Of a DNA stretch of 7,342 nt, positions 7,068 through 7,342 are shown piece after piece. Location of the stretch: positions 441,213 through 448,554 of the forward strand of contig NZ_QUGI01000003.1 in NCBI RefSeq assembly GCF_003478995.1, given 5' to 3'. Each line of letters begins with the position of its first letter. Position 1 is the first letter of the stretch. A model generated the notes under the pieces. That model was given only the letters and a program-made list of their open reading frames with translations, did no database searches and was not told the origin of the DNA. The position numbers and the translations under genes were made by a program. This DNA comes from Pseudoflavonifractor sp. AF19-9AC (GTDB lineage: Bacteria; Bacillota; Clostridia; Oscillospirales; Oscillospiraceae).

Positions 7068-7084
7068 AGGAATCTGTCAGGAAA
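7052..7084 (-). repeat. Three 11-base-phased CCT-containing repeats overlapping the -35 box
   Basis: On the minus strand three successive 11-mers read TTTCCTGACAG, ATTCCTTTGAC and GGGCCTGAGGG. All share CCT at positions 4-6, and the first two share TTCCT. The -35 hexamer spans the end of the second unit and the first base of the third. SARP-type activators are known to bind direct repeats with about 11-base period close to the -10 box, so this is a candidate operator for the adjacent regulator. The conserved core is short, and chance is a real alternative. Confidence 0.3.
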
Positions 7085-7091
7085 CCGGGTG

Positions 7092-7129
7092 AGCCACCGG
7101 AACGCCGCTAAAGCGGCGTTCCGGTGGCT
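7092..7129. terminator. Perfect 17-18 bp inverted repeat; T-run only on the plus-strand side
   Basis: The arms 7092-7109 and 7112-7129 are perfect inverted copies (AGCCACCGGAACGCCGCT and its complement), giving a 17 bp GC-rich stem with a TAAA loop. On the plus strand the stem is followed by TTTT, then CCCATTTTTGATTTT, the form of an intrinsic terminator. On the minus strand, the direction of both flanking genes, it is followed by TCACCCGG with no T-run. It lies 33 bases after the stop of the right-edge gene and 25 bases before the -35 box. It probably marks the boundary between two transcription units, but which direction it terminates is uncertain. Confidence 0.7.
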
Positions 7130-7161
7130 TTTCCCATTTTTGATTTTGTATTTTGCTTGGC

Positions 7162-7342
7162 TTACAGCTCGCCCACAGCGGCCTCAATCGCGTTGAGCAG
7201 ATCATCGGACTCGATGAGGCCGATGGTAGCCTTGGACTGGTTGCCCATGTAGATGTCTTCCTTCTGGAACTTGATGAGCTCAGTCACCTTCTCATAGGCG
7301 ATGGAAGTGCCCTTGCCCAGCTTGAACTGGCCCAGCTTCTCC
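7162..7342 (-). CDS. C-terminal 60 codons of an unrecognised, highly biased gene (cut by window edge)
   Basis: An open frame enters from the right edge and ends with TAA at 7164-7162. The visible residues run from EKLGQFKLGKGTSIAYEKV through QKEDIYMGNQSKATIGLIES to a C-terminus AIEAAVGEL. Codons are almost all AAG, CTG, GGC, ATC, GAG and TTC, stronger bias than in the four genes downstream, which suggests a highly expressed protein. The end looks soluble and alpha/beta, with no membrane segment. I do not recognise the family. A passing resemblance of IGLIES...AIEAA to the start of bacterial microcompartment shell domains is not persuasive, because here it lies at the extreme C-terminus. It is separated from the regulator by a hairpin and a clear promoter, so it probably belongs to a different transcription unit. 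Confidence 0.75.
   Translation of the reverse strand, partial: EKLGQFKLGKGTSIAYEKVTELIKFQKEDIYMGNQSKATIGLIESDDLLNAIEAAVGEL

Overview
The window looks like part of the chromosome of a GC-rich anaerobic member of the Firmicutes, most like a gut Clostridia/Oscillospiraceae-type organism. This is inferred from strong AGGAGG-type ribosome binding sites, a textbook sigma-A promoter, G/C-ending codons, and the kind of very large BTAD-ATPase-TPR regulator common in those genomes. No rRNA, tRNA, mobile element or CRISPR array is visible. Every credible gene lies on the minus strand, so transcription runs from right to left.

Layout in transcription order. The right edge (7342-7162) holds the last 60 codons of an unrecognised gene with highly biased codons. 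A 232-base gap follows. It carries a perfect inverted repeat (7092-7129), three 11-base-phased CCT repeats (7052-7084), a near-perfect sigma-A promoter (-35 at 7067-7062, -10 at 7044-7039, 17-base spacer) and a leader of about 100 bases with potential hairpins. Next is a regulator of about 1041 residues (6929-3804): an OmpR/SARP-type winged helix, a BTAD domain, an AAA_16/STAND-like ATPase and a TPR-rich C-terminus. After 57 bases with no visible terminator come three tightly coupled genes for a molybdenum hydroxylase-family enzyme: a [2Fe-2S] subunit (3746-3240), the molybdopterin catalytic subunit (3243-979) and an FAD subunit (976-35). They are joined by GTGA stop/start overlaps.

The most informative detail is in the FAD subunit. 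It carries a four-cysteine insertion (C109, C125, C133, C142) whose 16/8/9 spacing matches, from memory, the extra [4Fe-4S] cluster loop of 4-hydroxybenzoyl-CoA reductase (HcrB). That cluster lets low-potential electrons enter so the enzyme removes an aromatic hydroxyl instead of hydroxylating. The best reading is an HCR-like reductase or dehydroxylase of unknown substrate, co-transcribed with a large regulator that probably senses the substrate or a related signal. No CoA ligase, ferredoxin or cofactor-maturation gene is in the window, so the substrate and the need for a CoA thioester stay open.
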